From: Bacteroidota bacterium
Lineage (GTDB): Bacteria > Bacteroidota > Bacteroidia > Chitinophagales > Chitinophagaceae
DNA length: 64,000 nt
Reading direction: 5' to 3'
Assembly (NCBI GenBank): GCA_030706685.1
Contig: JAUZOA010000002.1
Coordinates: 62,001 to 126,000, forward strand
In this document: one piece after another, positions 62,362 to 64,000 of the stretch
How positions within the stretch are numbered: the stretch's first letter is position 1
Layout: the number at the start of each line of letters is the position of its first letter
The notes under the pieces: generated by a model
Databases searched by the model: none
What the model was told of the DNA's origin: nothing
Seen by the model: only the letters and a program-made list of their open reading frames with translations
Position numbers and translations under genes: made by a program

Positions 62362-64000
62362 TTAATTGCCCATTTTATGCCTGTCTATCAAAGACATAAA
62401 ACGGGTAATTGTGTCAACAGGTTGCTGACAGACAAAATCTTTACATAAGTAAATAACTGGTTTGTCATAAGATATTTTACCAGCAAGCAAAGGGAATTGC
62501 TGATTCTCAACAACTGATGACATTAATACCCTGTGTGGAAGATAATATCCCAACAATTCATTTCTCAGCTTATCATGATCTTTTCCCGTAATAGCTATCT
62601 CTAAAGTACCCTCTGCGGTTTCTTGCAACAGGCAGGCCCAAATACCAAATGATGTCGGGTATGTCAAAATGGCCTGACCTAAAGAGGTGAGCATTTCAAT
62701 ACTTCTTTTCCTCCATTCTTTTTTATCAAAATAAATTGAAAGTCGATACAAGTTGTAGGCCATTATGGAATTGCCGGAAGGAACTGCTCCGTCGTATACT
62801 TCTTTTTTGCGCATAATCACATCCTCCTGGCCTGCTTTGGTATAATAAAAAAAACCGGCGCCCGGCTCGCTGAAATAGTCAATAACAAACTGTGTTATTT
62901 CCCGGGCTGTCGTCAGCCATTTTGTATCAGAAGTAATTTCCTGGAGATGGATCAATGCCTCTATCAAAAAAGCATAATCGTCCAGGAAAGCCGGATATTT
63001 TGCTAATTCATTTTTCCAGGTATGGTTGAACTCATTGGAATGGCTTATCCTGAATTTATCAAGCAGGAATTCCATATTCTCTATAGCCAGTTTCCTGTAC
63101 TCTTCGTTGCCTGTTGCCATGAAAGCCCTGGAGCATGCAGTATTCATTAACCCATTCCAGCTCAAAATGATCTTATCATCCAGTTGAGGCCTGGTTCTTT
63201 TATTTCTTTCCTCCAAAAGTTTTTTTCTCCCTTTGTCGAGCAGTATTTCCAGCTCCCCCACTGCGATATTATTTGTTTCACTAAATTCTTTATAGCCTGT
63301 TTTTACCCGCAATATATTCTTCCCTCTCTCCAAAGAAGTTCCTTCTGACCAATTACCCTGCGCGGTAATATCATAATAGCTGCAAAAAATACCGGCATCT
63401 TTACCCAGTATCTCTTTTACTTCATCAAGGCTCCATACATAAAATTTCCCTTCTTCTCCCTCGCTGTCTGCATCCAAAGCAGAATAAAATCCTTTTTGGC
63501 TATGAAGCAACTCTCTTTTGACAAATGCTATTGTTTCATCGATGACTTCCCTGTATCGCTTTTCTTTTGTCAACAGGTAAGCCTCGCTTAAAACAGAAAC
63601 AAGCAGCGCATTATCATAAAGCATTTTTTCAAAATGAGGAGCCAGCCATTCGTTATCCGTAGAATAGCGGGCAAAACCACCGCCCACCTGGTCATAAATC
63701 CCGCCCTCAATCATTTTATCAAGACTAAGCAATGCCTGGGTCATGGCTTCTGTATTGTGCGTTGTATAATGATAACGGAGCAGGAACTCAATAGTGAATG
63801 TCTGTGGGAATTTGGGCGCTTTTCCAAATCCTCCCCATTCTTTATCCGCCGTCTTCATAATGTTCTGAAAAGCTTCGTCAAGTTTTTCCTTTGAAAATAA
63901 TGTATGCGGTTCATCGGGTTTTTGAATACCAAAGGAATTAGAACGGATAAGATGGTTGGTAAGAGTTTCCGCCTGCGCATCGGTTTCATCCCTGCGTTCA
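62362..64000 (-). CDS. YyaL/DUF255 family protein, N-terminus outside window
   Basis: About 545 C-terminal residues; the frame is open to the end of the window and continues before it (IQKPDEPHTLFSKEKLDEAF precedes MKTADKEWGGFGKAPKFPQT). The family (about 670-690 residues) has an N-terminal thioredoxin-like domain, not visible here, and an (alpha/alpha)6 barrel, visible here: GGIYDQVGGGFARYSTDNEW, FYSALDADSEGEEGKFYVWS, ILSWNGLMNTACSRAF, YAFLIEALIHLQE and PSGNSIMAYNL. Related to N-acylglucosamine 2-epimerase-like barrels, but no activity has been settled. A CKDFVCQ pair is near the C-terminus. Confidence 0.93.
   Translation of the reverse strand, partial: ERRDETDAQAETLTNHLIRSNSFGIQKPDEPHTLFSKEKLDEAFQNIMKTADKEWGGFGKAPKFPQTFTIEFLLRYHYTTHNTEAMTQALLSLDKMIEGGIYDQVGGGFARYSTDNEWLAPHFEKMLYDNALLVSVLSEAYLLTKEKRYREVIDETIAFVKRELLHSQKGFYSALDADSEGEEGKFYVWSLDEVKEILGKDAGIFCSYYDITAQGNWSEGTSLERGKNILRVKTGYKEFSETNNIAVGELEILLDKGRKKLLEERNKRTRPQLDDKIILSWNGLMNTACSRAFMATGNEEYRKLAIENMEFLLDKFRISHSNEFNHTWKNELAKYPAFLDDYAFLIEALIHLQEITSDTKWLTTAREITQFVIDYFSEPGAGFFYYTKAGQEDVIMRKKEVYDGAVPSGNSIMAYNLYRLSIYFDKKEWRKRSIEMLTSLGQAILTYPTSFGIWACLLQETAEGTLEIAITGKDHDKLRNELLGYYLPHRVLMSSVVENQQFPLLAGKISYDKPVIYLCKDFVCQQPVDTITRFMSLIDRHKMGN

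Overview
The window is a stretch of ordinary chromosome from a Bacteroidota bacterium, most likely family Chitinophagaceae (inference). The pointers are the type IX secretion/gliding core gldK-gldL-gldM-gldN, a gldB lipoprotein next to nadE, a DUF5686/carboxypeptidase-like outer-membrane protein, a CreD family protein, an ECF sigma factor paired with a membrane-anchored beta-barrel protein, MoxR/DUF58/BatA genes, several lipoproteins, and -7 boxes of the TAnnTTTG type upstream of genes. I saw no rRNA, tRNA, CRISPR array, prophage or intact insertion sequence.

Layout. 1-4.7 kb: C-terminal part of a tyrosine phenol-lyase/tryptophanase, a non-coding stretch with hairpins, then nifJ. 5-9.5 kb: glyS, a MazG-like pyrophosphohydrolase, dtd, two unknown small proteins, an 11-bp tandem repeat array, and arfB. 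9.6-17.7 kb: a di-haem peroxidase, a coiled-coil protein, a flippase, a decayed retropepsin-like gene, an MBL hydrolase and a 1116-residue outer-membrane protein. 17.8-23.9 kb: eight minus-strand genes for envelope and membrane proteins (CreD, DUF1361, DgkA-like kinase, B12-binding radical SAM, three membrane proteins) with a winged-helix regulator and two matching palindromic operators. 24-30.4 kb: DUF5686 protein and a glycerol operon glpK-glpD-glpF. 30.4-36.6 kb: a giant TraB/GumN protein, a class III aminotransferase, a gamma-carbonic anhydrase and two small proteins. 36.8-41.6 kb: rsgA and a moxR-DUF58-BatD-like-batA operon. 41.7-50.2 kb: nadE, gldB, desaturase, apaG, icd, a SUI1 protein, nadC and a DUF4783 protein. 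50.4-57 kb: gpmI, a haem-binding protein, ECF sigma factor with trans-envelope partner, a lipoprotein and uvrC. 57-64 kb: gldN-M-L-K and the start-truncated DUF255 (YyaL) protein.

How they work together. GldK-N form the periplasmic and inner-membrane core of the type IX secretion system, and GldB is an accessory lipoprotein. GlpF, GlpK and GlpD take up glycerol and convert it to dihydroxyacetone phosphate, and GpmI and NifJ act further down glycolysis. NadC and NadE lie about 5 kb apart and both serve NAD synthesis.

No single obviously novel system stands out. The best candidates are: (i) the sigma factor plus inner-membrane-anchored outer-membrane barrel at 52.5-54.5 kb; (ii) the winged-helix regulon with paired operators at 21.7-23.9 kb, including a sensor-like input domain without an output domain; and (iii) the 14-unit, 11-bp periodic repeat between two divergent genes at 8.87-9.03 kb.
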